Made by a program: the position numbers and the translations under genes. Under the pieces are notes generated by a model. The model did no database searches, was not told the origin of the DNA, and was given only the letters and a program-made list of their open reading frames with translations. A DNA stretch of 64,000 nt. Origin: Macrolepiota albuminosa (taxonomy: Eukaryota; Basidiomycota; Agaricomycetes; Agaricales; Agaricaceae). Location: NCBI GenBank assembly GCA_027475525.1, contig JAMWFC010000028.1, positions 484,831 through 548,830 of the forward strand, given 5' to 3'. Below are positions 32,701 to 44,441 of the stretch, in pieces. The stretch's first letter is position 1. Each line of letters opens with the position of its first letter.

Positions 32701-33048
32701 TTATGCATGTTTTGCTAGCTGTTGAGGGCATTTCACGCCCTGCAACTCTAGGTACCTGTCTATTGCTGCAAGGTCTTTGCAGTTCACTAGCGGTTCCCAG
32801 GTAGTATCACCTAAGCTCCACCTTACCTCAAATTTGAGGTTTCCCTTCGTCCACCAATGACCTATGAGGTCATCTATGAACCACTCCTGGTCATTGCCAG
32901 TTCCAAAGTCATACGGCTCTGGAGTCATGCAATTAGGGAAGAGTGCATCACTACTGGCCATATACGGTTGCAATAGCAACACATAAAACTTGGGAACTAT
33001 CCTGCACGCTTGCAGCACATGAGGTAGTTCCAGCACGTAGTTAGACAT
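32701..33048 (-). pseudogene. Gypsy 1 integrase C-terminus with chromodomain
   Basis: An open frame with the chromodomain signature EWFIDDLIGHWW, NLKFEVRWSLGDTTWEPLVN, typical of chromoviruses that target heterochromatin through this domain. The aromatic cage is partly kept (W at FIDDLIGHW and W in TTWEP). It sits at the 3' end of pol and precedes the extra ORF. Confidence 0.8.
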
Positions 33049-33084
33049 GCTCGGCTCTGCCTCAAGGACCCTATATGGTCCAAT

Positions 33085-34470
33085 CTACTTCAGACACAAC
33101 TTACTCGCCCTGCCTTTTGGCAGGTTCAAGTTCTTTGTTGAAAGGTACACTAGGTTCCCTTTCTTGATGTCCGGCTCATCACGTCTGCAATTATTTGCAT
33201 GTTTAGTCTGCCATATGTGTGATTCTATAATTGCATCATGGGCATCTGCCAAGTTCCCTAGTGCATTGCGCATAAACTGCTTTACTCCCACATGAATAGC
33301 TTTGTCAGTACGAAGTTCATGAATCATGGATGGCATGTAGCCATTGTTGAGTTTAAAATGTGAATACCCTGTGATTTCTGATATGCTCACGTTTATCGCA
33401 AATTCCACAAGTGGACATCTATCCACCCAGTCCCTCTGATCAGGACATACAAATGCTCACAGTATTTGTGCAATATTTCTATTTGCACATTCTGTTTGAC
33501 CATCCGTTTGTGGATGAAACGACATCGACATGAGCAACTTTGCTCCTAGCAGTTTGTGCAGCTCCTTCCACTATTTGGAAGTGAACTTAGCATCTTGATC
33601 GCTTACGATCAAGCTTGGCAATCTATGGAGGTGCACTATTTCCTTGAGATAGATCCATGACAAGTCTGACGCTGTTATGGTAGTTCTCACCGGAATGAGA
33701 TGGACCATACTGGTCATTCTGCAGATTACTACCCAAAGGTAGTTAAAGCCTTTTGACTTGGGAAAAGGACCTATAAAGTCCATCCCGATCAAATCCCAGG
33801 GTTTGACCAGTATAGGCAGCGAATGAAGCTTTCCCGGTGGCTTCAATGCCAATACTTTTGACTATTGACATAGCTTGCATGTTGAGCAGAATTGGCTCAT
33901 TTCTTTGGCCATTTGCGGCCACCAGTACCAGCATCGCACATAGTCCAGCATTTTCTGAGTTCCAAAGTGGCCCACTACTCTATGGGCCTGGTCCAGGATA
34001 GTCGTGATTAACGACCTCTCCTGGGGAATGCAGATGACTTTGGACCCCATGGGTCTGGTAAGGTAGACAAGCTGCTGCTCCACCTTGAAGCGTGGATGCG
34101 CTTGGATATTATTCAGAATCTCTAAGAAGAGATTATCATCCTTGTATCCATGCTGGATACGTGTGCAGAATTGTGCATTGCCTAAGTCAGTTAGTGCAGG
34201 GATATGGTCCTGTGACTCCAGTGCCTGCTGAAGCATCAGATCAGTTCTTCTCATAGGCACCCCTTGCCTTGTCTCTTCACTTGGCTGAGGGACCTCATGA
34301 TCCACCAGCACCTGGGCTTCAATATTGTGAGCTTCTTGCTGTTTGTGCAGTTGCTTACTACAATGTGTTTCCTGCGCTTGCATGGCGCATAGCTCAACCC
34401 TATGTTCCTTGATTTCATGGAACCAATGCAGGGGCAAATCTTCACCCTCTGGGTCAATATGTTTGTCCAT
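33085..34470 (-). pseudogene. Gypsy 1 integrase, three broken pieces
   Basis: The integrase that would insert cDNA. Piece 1 (34470-33862) ends with the zinc-binding H2C2 region: HRVVGHFGTQKMLDYV and CSTCKLCQ. Piece 2 (33852-33571) has the first half of the catalytic core: WDLIGMDFIGPFPKSKG with the first Asp, and LIVSDQDAKFTS with the second. Piece 3 (33426-33085) holds the end of the core (EFAINVSISEITGYSHF). The third catalytic residue (Glu) lies in the gap between pieces 2 and 3, which contains stops. Frames change between pieces. Confidence 0.85.
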
Positions 34471-34609
34471 CTGGACATAGTCATGTGTGTCATGGATGTT
34501 ATCTCAAGTATCACTCTTGAAATATCGAGACAGGCAATCCACGACTTTGTTCAATTCACCTTTTACATAGGTGATGTTGAACTGATACCGTGACATGTAG
34601 TCAATCCAG

Positions 34610-35680
34610 CAACGTTGTCACAGAGATAGGTGCACCTGAGTATTGAAAAACTCTAGTGCTTTGTGATCCGTAATGATGTGGATCTCATATCCCATTAGTT
34701 TATTCTCCCATTTTAGGAGGGCTTCTGGGATAGTGAGTGTTTCTAACTCATGTACAGCATAATTCTGCTGAGCAGCAGTGAATTTACAGGACATAAATCC
34801 TGCTGGTTGGCAAGTCTGCCATGTTTTACCTTGGCCAAACATGGCCCCAATCCCAGTCTTTGACGTGTCACATATGAGCCATATGGGCTTGTTGATGCAT
34901 GGATTAATTGGCCAGATGACTGGCGTCTTTGCACAAATGCGCTTAATCATCTCAAAGCACCACTGATGCAGCGGTCTCCAGTGAAAAGGGGACCTATTCT
35001 GGGTCATGGCCATAAGTGGCCCTGTATATGCAGTGATGTCTGACAAAAAGTTGCCAATATAGTTTACAAGTCCAACGAATTGTTGGATATCATTATATGT
35101 GCATGGAGTACGCCACTCTCAAATTTGGTCGAGCTTATCCATGTCTGGGTGAATACCCTTCTCATCAATGACATGACCGAGACAGCCGATACTAGTTGCA
35201 TACAACTCGCACTTCTTCCATTTGAGATAGAGGCTGGCCTCACGTAGTCGTTCAAATACGACTTGTAGGTGCTGCTCATGCTCCTCAATGGAGTCAGAAA
35301 AGATGAATATATTGTCTAAATAGACGTGCATAAACTTCCCGATTACATCTTGGAAGATTGAGGTTATTAACCTCTGAAATGTTGCTGGTGCATTGCAATC
35401 ACCAATTTGCAATGTTGCTCATGACCGTCCCCATCAGGGACAAAAACAGCATCTTCAGTATATCCTCTTTGCATATGCAAACTTGTTTGTACGCATCTGT
35501 TAGGTCAATTTTTGACCTATACTTTGCTGTCACGACATCTTCGTGTATTACTTCCTGATCTGGAAGAGGTGTTACATCCTTGACTGTGTTATCATTGCGC
35601 TGTTGCACATCCAACGCAGTCCTCAACATTCTATCCTTCTTGGGGATACAAAGTAAGGGTGCAGCTTGCACTGCTGGTCG
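34610..35680 (-). pseudogene. Gypsy 1 reverse transcriptase and RNase H, broken
   Basis: RT pieces: 35671-35399 (AAPLLCIPKKD, RTALDVQQRN, KYRSKIDLTDAYKQV) and 35412-35119 (QIGDCNAPATFQRL, then VYLDNIFIFSDS). The catalytic YLDD is YLDN; the codon change GAC-GAT to GAC-AAT is a CpG to CpA transition. RNase H at 35046-34618 shows ICDTSKTGIGAM, with the first Asp, HELETLTI with the Glu, and IITDHKAL with the third Asp. Frames differ by an indel near 35400, where GATTGGTGA overlaps, and near 35100. No activity expected. Confidence 0.87.
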
Positions 35681-35689
35681 TGGTTCCCA

Positions 35690-36630
35690 CCACTTTGCAT
35701 TTATATATCTATTTGTCTTTTTACAAAGTTGATCCTGTAGTGCTCATGGGCAGTGAGGCAAATGATATTTGTACTGCTTGTTATTGTCAATGAGGTTAAT
35801 CTCATGATTAACCTCCCGCCATGGAGGAAGCTCTTCCTTTGTTCTGTTGACAATATCAGCAAACTCCTGTTGCCATTGCTGGTGCAATCAAGGAATATCC
35901 TCCTCTGTAAGGCTCATAGCCTTACCCTTCCCTTTTACTATGCATACTATACATGGCTGAACCTTTGGTTCAAATCGCTTCTGTAAGGCACGTACATGCT
36001 CCTCTGTGAGGTCTCCCAGGTTCAACCTTATGACAGGTTGTTTCTCCAACACTCTTGTCGTACTTGACGACGACTGCATGCTTCTCGCTTTTAGCGAGAG
36101 TCCGTCAAATACGATATCCGATGTTTTGGAAATCTTGTCCTCTTGTGCGTGACGGTACACTTCTCCTGTCTGGGTTGCCTGCACCCTTCCCATAGTCTGC
36201 ATCACCATTGATGCCACCAACTTGTTCCACTCCTGTGGCATTCGTGGGTCATATGCCCATTGCACTCCTGGCTAAGGCACTGGTCAATCCATTAGCGACC
36301 TTGTGCTACCCACAGTTCCCATCGTACTGTATATCTCATCCTTGATGAGATCCTCAACCTTTACTTGAGAGCTAGTCGGCTGACATTCCAGCGACTCCAC
36401 CACGTGTTTACCACACTCATTCTTGCACTGTACAGCCTGTTTAGGCTTTCCATTGGTACACCCAATCACATCCGGATGCTTCCCCTTCTTCAGAGTTCCT
36501 TGAAACTATTCCTCTGACATTAGTATAGCCAGCAAATCTGCTGGCAGGCTTTTTGGTGGGACCTGTTTGTCCTCCACCTCCTGTACAGTCGCTCTCTTGC
36601 AACCATCTAGTCAGTTGTGTTCATCACGCT
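35690..36630 (-). pseudogene. Gypsy 1 protease-RT linker, unrecognised
   Basis: An open piece at 36265-35888 (MQWAYDPRMPQEWNKLVASM...) and shorter ones around it. It occupies the usual place of the spacer between protease and RT in chromovirus pol. No catalytic motif seen; a Lys/Gly segment KGKGKAMS is near 35930. Confidence 0.45.
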
Positions 36631-37250
36631 GCTTTTCAGTTGCATGATAGCACCTCATCTGTGTCCTGTAACACAACTTTCTCCACCTTCACAGGCGTAC
36701 CATTTACAACGACCATGTCGTTCATGAAATCCAGTGACACCTTGTTCTTACGCATGAATGGTGTACCAACAATCATGTTGTAGCGATCAAAATTTGCTAT
36801 ATCTACATATTCTTTCATCAACATCCCTGATGTCTTTATTCTCACTTCCACGCCAAACTGCACCATGGCATGACTCCCTACAGTCCCCAGCTAGAGCATC
36901 AACGGCTCCTCCAGTTCATGAATGCAAATCACGTTGATGTGAGCAAACTGGGGCATAATGCCCATAGTGATACTCCCTGAGTCCCACAACATCCATGCCA
37001 GATGTCCATTGACATCAACATACGTGACCAGGCACTCCTTCTCCTCGGGAGTATAGCGAGGCCGCTACAACTTATTAGTTGCCTTCTGCAGGGTTACGCA
37101 TCTCATTTGGACACGCTGATCTCCATGGCACTCAGTCAGTGCAAACAGGTGTTCCTCCTTGTCATCACAAGCATAATAGTTGCTGTTGTACACGTCCACT
37201 GTGACGTATTTGTCACCATCAATCTGGACGCTCTTGGCATCATCCACTTC
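36630..37250 (-). pseudogene. Gypsy 1 protease region, broken
   Basis: Between gag and RT. The piece at 36866-36636 contains YNMIVGTPFMRKNKVSLDF, the C-terminal part of a retropepsin (I-x-G-x-P-F/W). The upstream piece 37247-37065 continues the gag frame once the 77-bp duplication is discounted. A clear D-S/T-G active site was not found in an intact frame. Confidence 0.6.
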
Positions 37251-37384
37251 TGACCTATCAGCCTCTACTTGCGGCTCTTCCTCCGCTTCTTTGACAATCT
37301 CATCGTCCTCTTGGCATCATCCACTTCTGACCTATCAGCCTCTACTTGCGGCTCTTCCTCCGCTTCTTTGACAATCTCATCGTC
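37231..37384. repeat. 77-bp tandem duplication (site 11)
   Basis: Identical copies 37231-37307 and 37308-37384, starting CTCTTGGCATCATCC, at the gag-protease junction. Collapsing it puts 37618-37385 and 37230-37065 in one reading frame. Confidence 0.97.
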
Positions 37385-40252
37385 CTTGTCATCACTGACA
37401 ACATTGCTAGGTGCTGTAGCTGTATGGGCCGCTCGGATGTGTGCCTTAGTAGGGGCGGGACATTTCTTAGCAAAATCCCTGCTCCTGCCACAGTTGTAGC
37501 ATACTGAAGGGTCTCTGGCAGGCCTTCTCTGGGCCGCTCCTGGGGCCTCAGTGGGTTTGCTTGCCATACACGCTGCAGGTGCTACTACCCCTCTTGCTGC
37601 TACTTGGTTTTGACCCAAAAAGGGTCAACTATCCTTCGCTGGCAATTGTCCAGCAGGCTTTGATCAAGGCCGTTGGCCTCCAGAGATTGTCTTGCGGACA
37701 ACAAATCACAGATTGCAATTGTTCTCCATCTCTGTCCATTTGGCCAGGAAGGTCCCCACCTTCACTGCCTGATGGTTCATGGTTCCTCGGTGTGAACTAT
37801 GCTGCTCATAATGGTTCGCAGTCCGTGTTGACTGCTCATAACAAATGGCATATGCCAAAAATTTGGTCACAGTATTGACCTCCGGAGACAAATTGTCGTC
37901 ATGTATTAACGCTCTCCTCATGTCTGCGGGTATTCCATCCAGAAATGTCTCACAAATGGTGTATTTGTCTGGATAGACGGCCATATTCTGTGCATGACCC
38001 ACCAGGTCATCATAAAAGGTCTGGATGCCAGTCTTAGCATCATACACTGCCTTTCTAAAGGCATCATGAGCTTCCTGCATTGTAGCAGCATTGACAAAGC
38101 AATTATACAGTCCTATCAGGACTTCTTTAAATGTCGAATGCGGTTTATTGTAATTAATGTGGAGGACATGGCAATGAAACCAATTCCAAGCCTCTCTCTC
38201 CATAAATTCGTGTAGCACAAATATCCTCTCCTGGTCCATGTTGTCTCCACCATAGCAGCAAGCTGCCAGGTGGTAGCAAACGTCCATGGCCCAGTCCTCC
38301 AACTGGGAGAACCTATGTCCCCCAGCATACGCACATATGTGCTTACCATCAGACTTGCAAGGACTTACCCCAGCAGGGAATTTAAACCTGACTCCAAGGG
38401 AGTCATCCACCAGACGGGTGAGATGGTCATGCATATGATCCATATGGATCCTGACTGCCTCATTCATTCCAGGCATAGTTTCACGCAATTCATGAGGTGC
38501 AGGCATTGAAAATGCCTGGGGACTGCAAAACAGGTGCTCATTGGCCACTCTTTCTGGCTGTGGGGTGGGCTGTTGCCTCACTTTGTGCCCTGCTGGTAAT
38601 CCACCAGCCTGCCTGCCACTATCATGACAATTATTATTGTCTCAATCATTATTTCTGCAATCACAACCTCCACCATTGTTATTGCGACAAATTGGCTCCC
38701 TCCACTCATAGTGATCACTACTCTTATCACTACTACCCAGATCTTTGTCTGGTTCAGCAGTTTGAGCCGCAAATTGTTGTTGCATGTCATTGACAGGCAT
38801 TACACCCTCACGCCCTTCAAAGGCTACCCCCTGGTTGTCAATCAATGACTCACCATGATTGCGCAAGTCCTGGTTGCGTATCCTCTGGTAATTGACACAT
38901 TCATTCCAGTTGTCTACTAGGTGGATGCGTTGCCCTACATGTTGTGGTCATGTCTGCTCCTCAAGAATGTGGACTTTGTCCACCTCTTCCTTGATAGTAA
39001 CTTGCTTTTGAGGTGTCTTAACCTCCTGCACTGCAAGTAGTGCCTCTGGCTCTGCTTGAGTCGTTGTCACAGTCTCTACCTTGGACAATGCCTGCTGAGG
39101 CACTCTGCTGACAATGCATTGATGGTTTGCGGCGTTCTGATGCCAAACGTAGTCTTGCTGAGACTTATTAGCCTGACGAGGCGCATTGAGCACTTCCATT
39201 GCATCCGCAATTAATGGCGCTCGTCGGTGCACACTCATCTCGCATTCCACTGAGTCGGCCAGAGTGGCTGTTGAGACTGCTGACCCTCGCGCTGCTTGGC
39301 GCTTAAGGTATTCAACCACTTTGAGTTCAAAGATAAGCACAAATAATTCGATATATTCAGTCAAATCTGCACAGGGTACATTGTGGCTCCTAGCAGCCAG
39401 CAACTGTAAGTGCTTTACTACATAAAGCTGCAGATGCTTTTGCGTTGATTCCTTCATGACTGACAGATATTGGTCCAACACCAGCTGTAACTGGATAGAC
39501 AAGGTCAAATGCGACCTTTTGCTCTCCTCATCATCTGAGGATTCCAGCTTGGACTCTAAGTCCATAACTCTCCTGAGGCCTTCATGCCTCACCTGTGGCT
39601 GTTTGCTGGCCCTTCTGTGCAACTCTGGAATTCCAGGCGCTGTCGACGCCTTTTCCAATCTTACAACCTCATCGTCCTCCCTACTGACCACTATTGCTGG
39701 TCCTTGCTTCTGTCTTTGTGTCGTCAGCGATGATGGTCCCAGTTCAGTGGCAGCATCGGCCACATATTTCAAATGCCGTTCAGTAGGTGCAGTCCAGAAT
39801 GGGGTACTATGCGCAAATGCACTGCCTTGTACCATTTCTGAGTACTGGGTAATGTCCAGTTGACCCTCAAACTGAGCTGATAAGCTCTTGGGCAATACCG
39901 GATACATCAATGAAGGCATTTGGCTCACTGGCAGCAACACTCCTGAGACCGCGGATCTCTCTCCTGGTTTACCACCAGGTCGTACAATGGACATCATCCA
40001 TGATACAGATAGCCCACCAGGCATTCCAAAGCTCATGCTGACATCGCAAGGTATCTTCTCGTCCCGCTTTGGTGGGGGTTGGTATGCAGATGCAGATTGC
40101 GTCTTCTCAGCTTGAAGCACAGGTGGGTCACCTGTGTCTGTAGCTGGGAAAGGAGGGTCCGGATCAAGAGAGCCAGTCATGGAAGCATGTTTTTGACGTG
40201 ATGCCAACAGAAAATCAAGAGGGTTTGATGAGAGTTGCCTAGTCGGTAACAA
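37265..40252 (-). pseudogene. Gypsy 1 gag, one frame with five TGA stops
   Basis: One frame runs from ATG 40252 to about 37385. The N-terminal 434 codons (to TGA 38948) are polar with coiled-coil-like stretches. The middle (38581-37706) resembles a gag capsid: FSQLEDWAMDVCYHL, REAWNWFHCHV, TFYDDLVGHAQNM, DGIPADMRRAL. The C-terminal part has a zinc knuckle CYNCGRSRDFAKKC in which the conserved His is Asp. All five interrupting codons (at 38948, 38642, 37706, 37664 and 37625, lowest coordinate) are TGA, as expected if CGA arginine codons were deaminated. It would form the virus-like particle. Confidence 0.82.
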
Positions 40253-40291
40253 GCCTAGAGTCTAAAGCCAATAGCAGAAGATTTAAAAAAA

Positions 40292-40457
40292 TGTAACTGG
40301 TGGTTACGAGCTAGAACTATCTTGTGTGTATCACACAGTGCTAAATCAGACCGCAGTATTGGATTTGACTAGTACTAGAGTGAAAATAAGATGTTATCCT
40401 TACATAATACTTTACTGAATGATTATTGATGCTAGTAACAAGTGTGACTCCGTTACA
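40292..40457 (-). repeat. 5' LTR of gypsy element 1
   Basis: 166 bp with perfect TGTAAC...GTTACA ends. Directly inside it (minus strand) no obvious tRNA primer-binding site was recognised. LTR promoter elements were not identified. Confidence 0.9.
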
Positions 40458-40462
40458 ACACC

Positions 40463-40985
40463 TGAATGTAGGCCGGTGACCCTTACTCTTCACATATCAC
40501 ATCTTATCTTATATCTCTCTTTGACCTACTTACTACCATTGTTCCACACCTAATATAAATCAGCGAGTGCAGCCAAGATGAACCTGTCATCTTACACTGC
40601 ACTTGCAGCTCACAGTTCTCGTCAGATTTGATCTTGTGCCACACGTTTGCATCCCCACCTACCATCTCTACTTCATTACATTTGATCTACTTACAAATTC
40701 CTACTCATACCCACTAGTCCCTTATAGTTAGCTTGAGTTTTGGCCTCTCTCTCTTGGGAGGTTGGCTTGAGAACTCACTGGACTCAGAAATAAACTCATT
40801 TCTCATGCATTGTCATGTGGGCCTAAATCAATGCCTAATTATTCAACCTGCTCAAATATTCATTCTCCTTGCTCAAATTTGCCCACTCTTTCAAGGATGA
40901 ATTAATCATGATTTACACTAGCATTTTTACTTTCTGTTAGCAGCACTCTTACAGCCATTCAAAATTTCACCTGATTACAGATTCA
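40463..40985. other. Right flank of gypsy 1, repeat remnants
   Basis: AT-rich, no gene supported. TTGACCT...CCATTGTTCCACACC occurs on both sides of the gypsy element (28919-28947 and 40525-40555), and CACTCTTCACATATCAC-like sequence occurs at 28670 and 40485. The element therefore sits inside an older repeated sequence. Confidence 0.45.
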
Positions 40986-40989
40986 TCCA

Positions 40990-41208
40990 TGGCTGGCAAG
41001 CGCATGCATGTTCCTTCAAGTTGACCACCTGAAAATTCTTTAACATCGGACCACCTTCCCATGGCACCTGCCTCACCAGTGCCTGCAACTATTGACAAAT
41101 CTGATTGTGAGACTATTGTTGACAAGCCACAATGCCAAACTATGCAGAAGACTCAAGATATTGATAAATTTTTTGATTTACCACAAAAGCATGATGGAAA
41201 GACTCTTT
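40990..41208 (+). pseudogene. Fragment of a possible hAT-type transposase N-terminus
   Basis: From ATG 40990 the frame reads MAGKRMHVPSS, stop, then PVPATIDKSDCETIVDKPQ and TQDIDKFFDLPQKHDGKT. The shape T-x-DI-x-x-FF followed by a short spacer resembles the region before the BED zinc finger of agaricomycete hAT transposases. It is cut at 41208 by a stop and followed by the GC-rich repeat. Only a weak resemblance. Confidence 0.25.
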
Positions 41209-41224
41209 GACTACCTATACTTAC

Positions 41225-41345
41225 TACAGGCTGCAGCTTGGGCCCAAGCTGAGCCGGGCCAGGCCTGAGCCCCTCCTAAAGCCCAGCTTTGAATATGTAC
41301 AAGCCTAAGCTTCATCAGGCTGAGCCAGGCCCTGCACAACACTAG
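41225..41345. repeat. GC-rich dispersed repeat, copy 2
   Basis: Related to 28440-28605, see that entry. The two copies bracket the gypsy 1 insertion at a distance. Confidence 0.5.
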
Positions 41346-42120
41346 GAATGACTCCACTACTGTAAAGGAGGCAGTTGGTACAATCAACAAGACTTGAGTG
41401 TCACTGAAACTTGGAATGACCATAACACTCATCAGCTTGTGTGAACAAAGCATGCTAACAGAAGGTGCACGTACCATGAGAAACCAACATCACTGCATTT
41501 AGGAAAATAGAGAAAGATAACATTGTAAGACTAAGGGAAGGCAGAAGATGATGAAAAGCCAGCATTTGCAATGCAACTCTTTTGCTTCTAATAAACATAC
41601 CCGAGGCCAAGGTTTGACAGCATTTCCAACATGACATGCTGGACCAAACATTCAGATGGGATGCCTAAGGGCTGCACAATTGTTTCTATCCACCAACAAC
41701 ATGCCAAAAATTGAGGAGCTGACTCAGTTTATTGAGTTGACAGATATAAACCTCATTTAAAAATGCCATGCTAATCTATATCTAAAATGGGAACAAATAG
41801 ATTTCACCTGTTTCCTGCTTTGTTATGCTCTAAGGAAGAAGAGAAAAAAGACATGCCTCAATAGGTCAACACTGCTTTGAATGGGAAGACTTGTGTGGAT
41901 AACATGCCTTGTGTAGTTATGAACAAGAAGGATTATCAGGCAAAGGTTATTTCATTTCCAGATCATGAAAAGCAGGGTAAAGCACTTGTCAGGCCAAAAT
42001 AGGTCACAGTCTACTCTCAATGTGAATTTGTCAATTGTTCCCACTGAAAAGTCTCAGGCACAAAAGCATAGAGAATTGCAATTGATGTTCCTCCAGAGTG
42101 ACAGCTAAGTATTGTATTGT
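41346..42120. other. No gene supported
   Basis: CpG-poor sequence with many stops on both strands. Short frames (for example 41455-41637 minus) show no domain. Probably old transposon DNA. Confidence 0.5.
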
Positions 42121-42126
42121 TGAGTT

Positions 42127-42960
42127 TTGAATGAATGAATGAATGAAATTTATTTTTACCACTGGCAAGCCGCTATGCAGGGCTAAGAAGCAGAGGTAGG
42201 GCTGTAATGTGCTCTACACCTAGTAAGTAATCTGATGGTCTATCTATCTGTGGTGTGGGTTATGTTGCAGACTCCTCTGGGTGGAACATGTGGTTGATGG
42301 GAGTGGTTTGTCTGTGGTGGGGGGGGGGGTTCATTACGCATACACGGGGTGTCTTGACCTCCCATGGTGTGTGGCCCCAGTTCTGCTATTACTGTTCCTT
42401 TTTCTGCTGTGAACTTTTCTCTCCCCCTAATCCTCTCTCCCATCTCCTCATTCACCCTTGACTAGTCCATAATCTGCCTCCTATCCCCTTCCATCCTCCT
42501 CCACCAGCTCTCCTTCTCCTTGTTGTTCTTGTTGTCATCTAATGTTGGCATTTCTTGTTGTACTCTTTTCTCTCCCATTTTTGTGAATGCAACTGTTTTG
42601 GTTAGAAACTTGACCATTACTTTGAGCCTGTCCTTCATGCCCAGCAGTACTCCCAATTTCATCTGCTCATCTGCTTCCCTCACTATGTACCAGTGTTCTT
42701 TGTACCTTGGGCAGTCCTGGATGATGTGTTCCTGCATTTAGAATCAATGTCCACATGGGCAACCTATTAGTTTGTTAGGTACAAACTTGGCATAGTACTC
42801 ACCAATAAATGCATGTTTTGTTCAACACTGTGTGAGTCTCCCAAACACTTCTCTCAGGGTGTGTGTGACATGTTCTCATAGTTTCCATCTCAGACTCAGT
42901 CTATTTGCTATGGTTGTTGAGTTTTGAGATTCAAATACCTGCTTATTCCACCAGCGCCAA
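42127..42960 (-). mobile_element. LINE 3' fragment, second family
   Basis: Minus-strand piece of the C-terminal zinc-binding region of a LINE reverse transcriptase: CPCGH (about 42755-42741), then EHIIQDCPRYKEHWYIVREA (42737-42680), followed by LGVLLGMKDRLKVMVKFLTKTVAFTK. The family differs from the Tad1 copy at 14.8 kb. A short (ATTC)n microsatellite at 42131-42150 lies where the LINE 3' tail would end. Highly CpG-depleted, 5'-truncated. Confidence 0.65.
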
Positions 42961-43118
42961 TCAATGCAGGCATGATGAATATAGATATCATCACCAAGGC
43001 AACAGAATGATCCTACCAAATATAGGCCGGTGAGATGTAATCTCTGAGTAGATTACAAAGATGAAGTTTTGATTGATTGCCTACAGTCAAAGAATAACTA
43101 TGCATTGCCACAAATGAA

Positions 43119-43500
43119 TTAGAATGAGCAGTAATGCAGGACTGGGAGAGTACCATTCAATTGGGCTATATCTACTCCATTGCAGCTCATACTTGGACAA
43201 TAATTGGGAATATTGAAAGCATTACAAGGGTCAAGATTGAGGTGTAGTAAACAACCCCACCACTTGGTTGTCTGGTTTGATGGAGTTGAAGATCCTGCCA
43301 CAGTGGCAACAGTTGTTGTAGCTGCAGATGTATGAATAAATGTTGGCTGGACAATGAATGCAGAACGCTGTTGATTCAAGTTGAGATCCCACCAGACACT
43401 GTTGTAATAGGAAGAACAACTCCTTCCCAGGTCTCACAGCAGTCAACATAGACTTTGAAATTGAGTAAATATATACTTTGAGGAACGGGGGAGTGAACAT
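43119..43500 (-). pseudogene. Unrecognised Cys- and Thr-rich fragment
   Basis: Two overlapping frames. The one at 43379-43119 reads SAATTTVATVAGSSTPSN, then WWGCLLHLNLDPCNAFNIPNY and CPSMSCNGVDIAQLNGTLPV, which resembles the cysteine-rich part of a small secreted protein with a Thr-rich spacer. The upstream part is in another frame. Possibly a captured or duplicated gene fragment inside old transposon DNA; I do not recognise the family. Confidence 0.3.
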
Positions 43501-43589
43501 TGCTTACAGTCAACTTAACATTGATACATATCTATCTTTTGTTGACTCGGCGGTCTGCCAACATTAAGGAGGACTATCCTGGCTATGAG

Positions 43590-44412
43590 ATGCAAACCCT
43601 GACATCAACTGGAGGATGCTAATCATGATGTTCCTGGGACCTGAGGACCACCCAACAACCGCTGTACACCTCCAGGCCCTTGGAAGTGATCTGACACCCA
43701 AAACCCCAAGCTCCAGAACCAGTCCCATGCCCCCTAGCCTGATGCCCTCGACCACACCCCCAATGCCCATCCAAGTCTGCAAGGCCCCTGACTGACCCCC
43801 CAACATCCCTTGGAACAAGTACAAGGAACTGAAATACCTGACCCAGTTTCAGACATACACTCCTCCTATTCCAACTTGTGGCCTGACATCTCCAATTGAC
43901 CTGGAGGTGCTCAACATCAAGATCATCAAAGCTGCCCCCTTCACCTGTCTCATGCAGAAAGGGACCCCCACATTCCAGTTGCACACCTTGCCCTCTCTTC
44001 TGAAAGAACACTTACAAGTGGATGCTGTCCCCTTAGAAAAAAAAACTGAGGAACAGATCTTACAAGAAGTAGTTCCCCCAAAGTACCATGAATTTGCTGA
44101 CATGTTCTCCAAAGGAGATGCCAAGGAGATCCCCCATCACTGCCCCTACAACCATACAAGGAAGGGGCCTGCCCACTCTTTGGCAAAGTATACAACATGT
44201 CAGAAGTCAAACTACATGCTCTCAAGGACTATCTTGACAAAATGCTTGGAAAAGGGTTCATCTGCCCCTTGGCTTCTACTGCCAGAGCCCTAGTTCTATT
44301 TGCCAAAAAGAAGGATGGCTTGCTTCAACTCCACGTTGACTACAGAGGACTCAACAAAATCACCAAGAAGAACCACTACTCACTCCCACTCATTGGTGAT
44401 CTGGTCAACTGA
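43590..44412 (+). pseudogene. Gypsy 2 protease-RT start, broken
   Basis: Contains LNIKIIKAAPFTCLMQKGTP, then [21 protein letters not shown], the conserved spacer before RT in chromoviruses. RT begins [47 protein letters not shown] and stops with TGA at about 44410. The segment holding the first catalytic Asp (KIDLR...) is deleted or scrambled near 44430. Frames shift at about 44200. Confidence 0.85.
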
Positions 44413-44441
44413 CTCCACAGCACCAAGATTTATACAAAGAT

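Larger units (their letters stand above)
28948..40457 (-). mobile_element. Gypsy element 1: chromovirus, complete but mutated
   Basis: An 11.5-kb Ty3/gypsy retrotransposon on the minus strand bounded by LTRs of 174 and 166 bp and a 5-bp TSD. Order in reading direction: gag (40252-37265), protease (about 37250-36630), RT and RNase H (35680-34610), integrase (34470-33085), chromodomain (about 32900-32710), then an extra ORF (about 32515-29465) and a purine tract against the 3' LTR. All open frames are interrupted. The RT has YLDN instead of YLDD and the gag knuckle lacks its His, so it cannot move by itself. Confidence 0.92.

Noticed and set aside
42131..42150. Telomere-like or regulatory repeat
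   Set aside because: It is a plain ATTC/GAAT microsatellite at a LINE tail.
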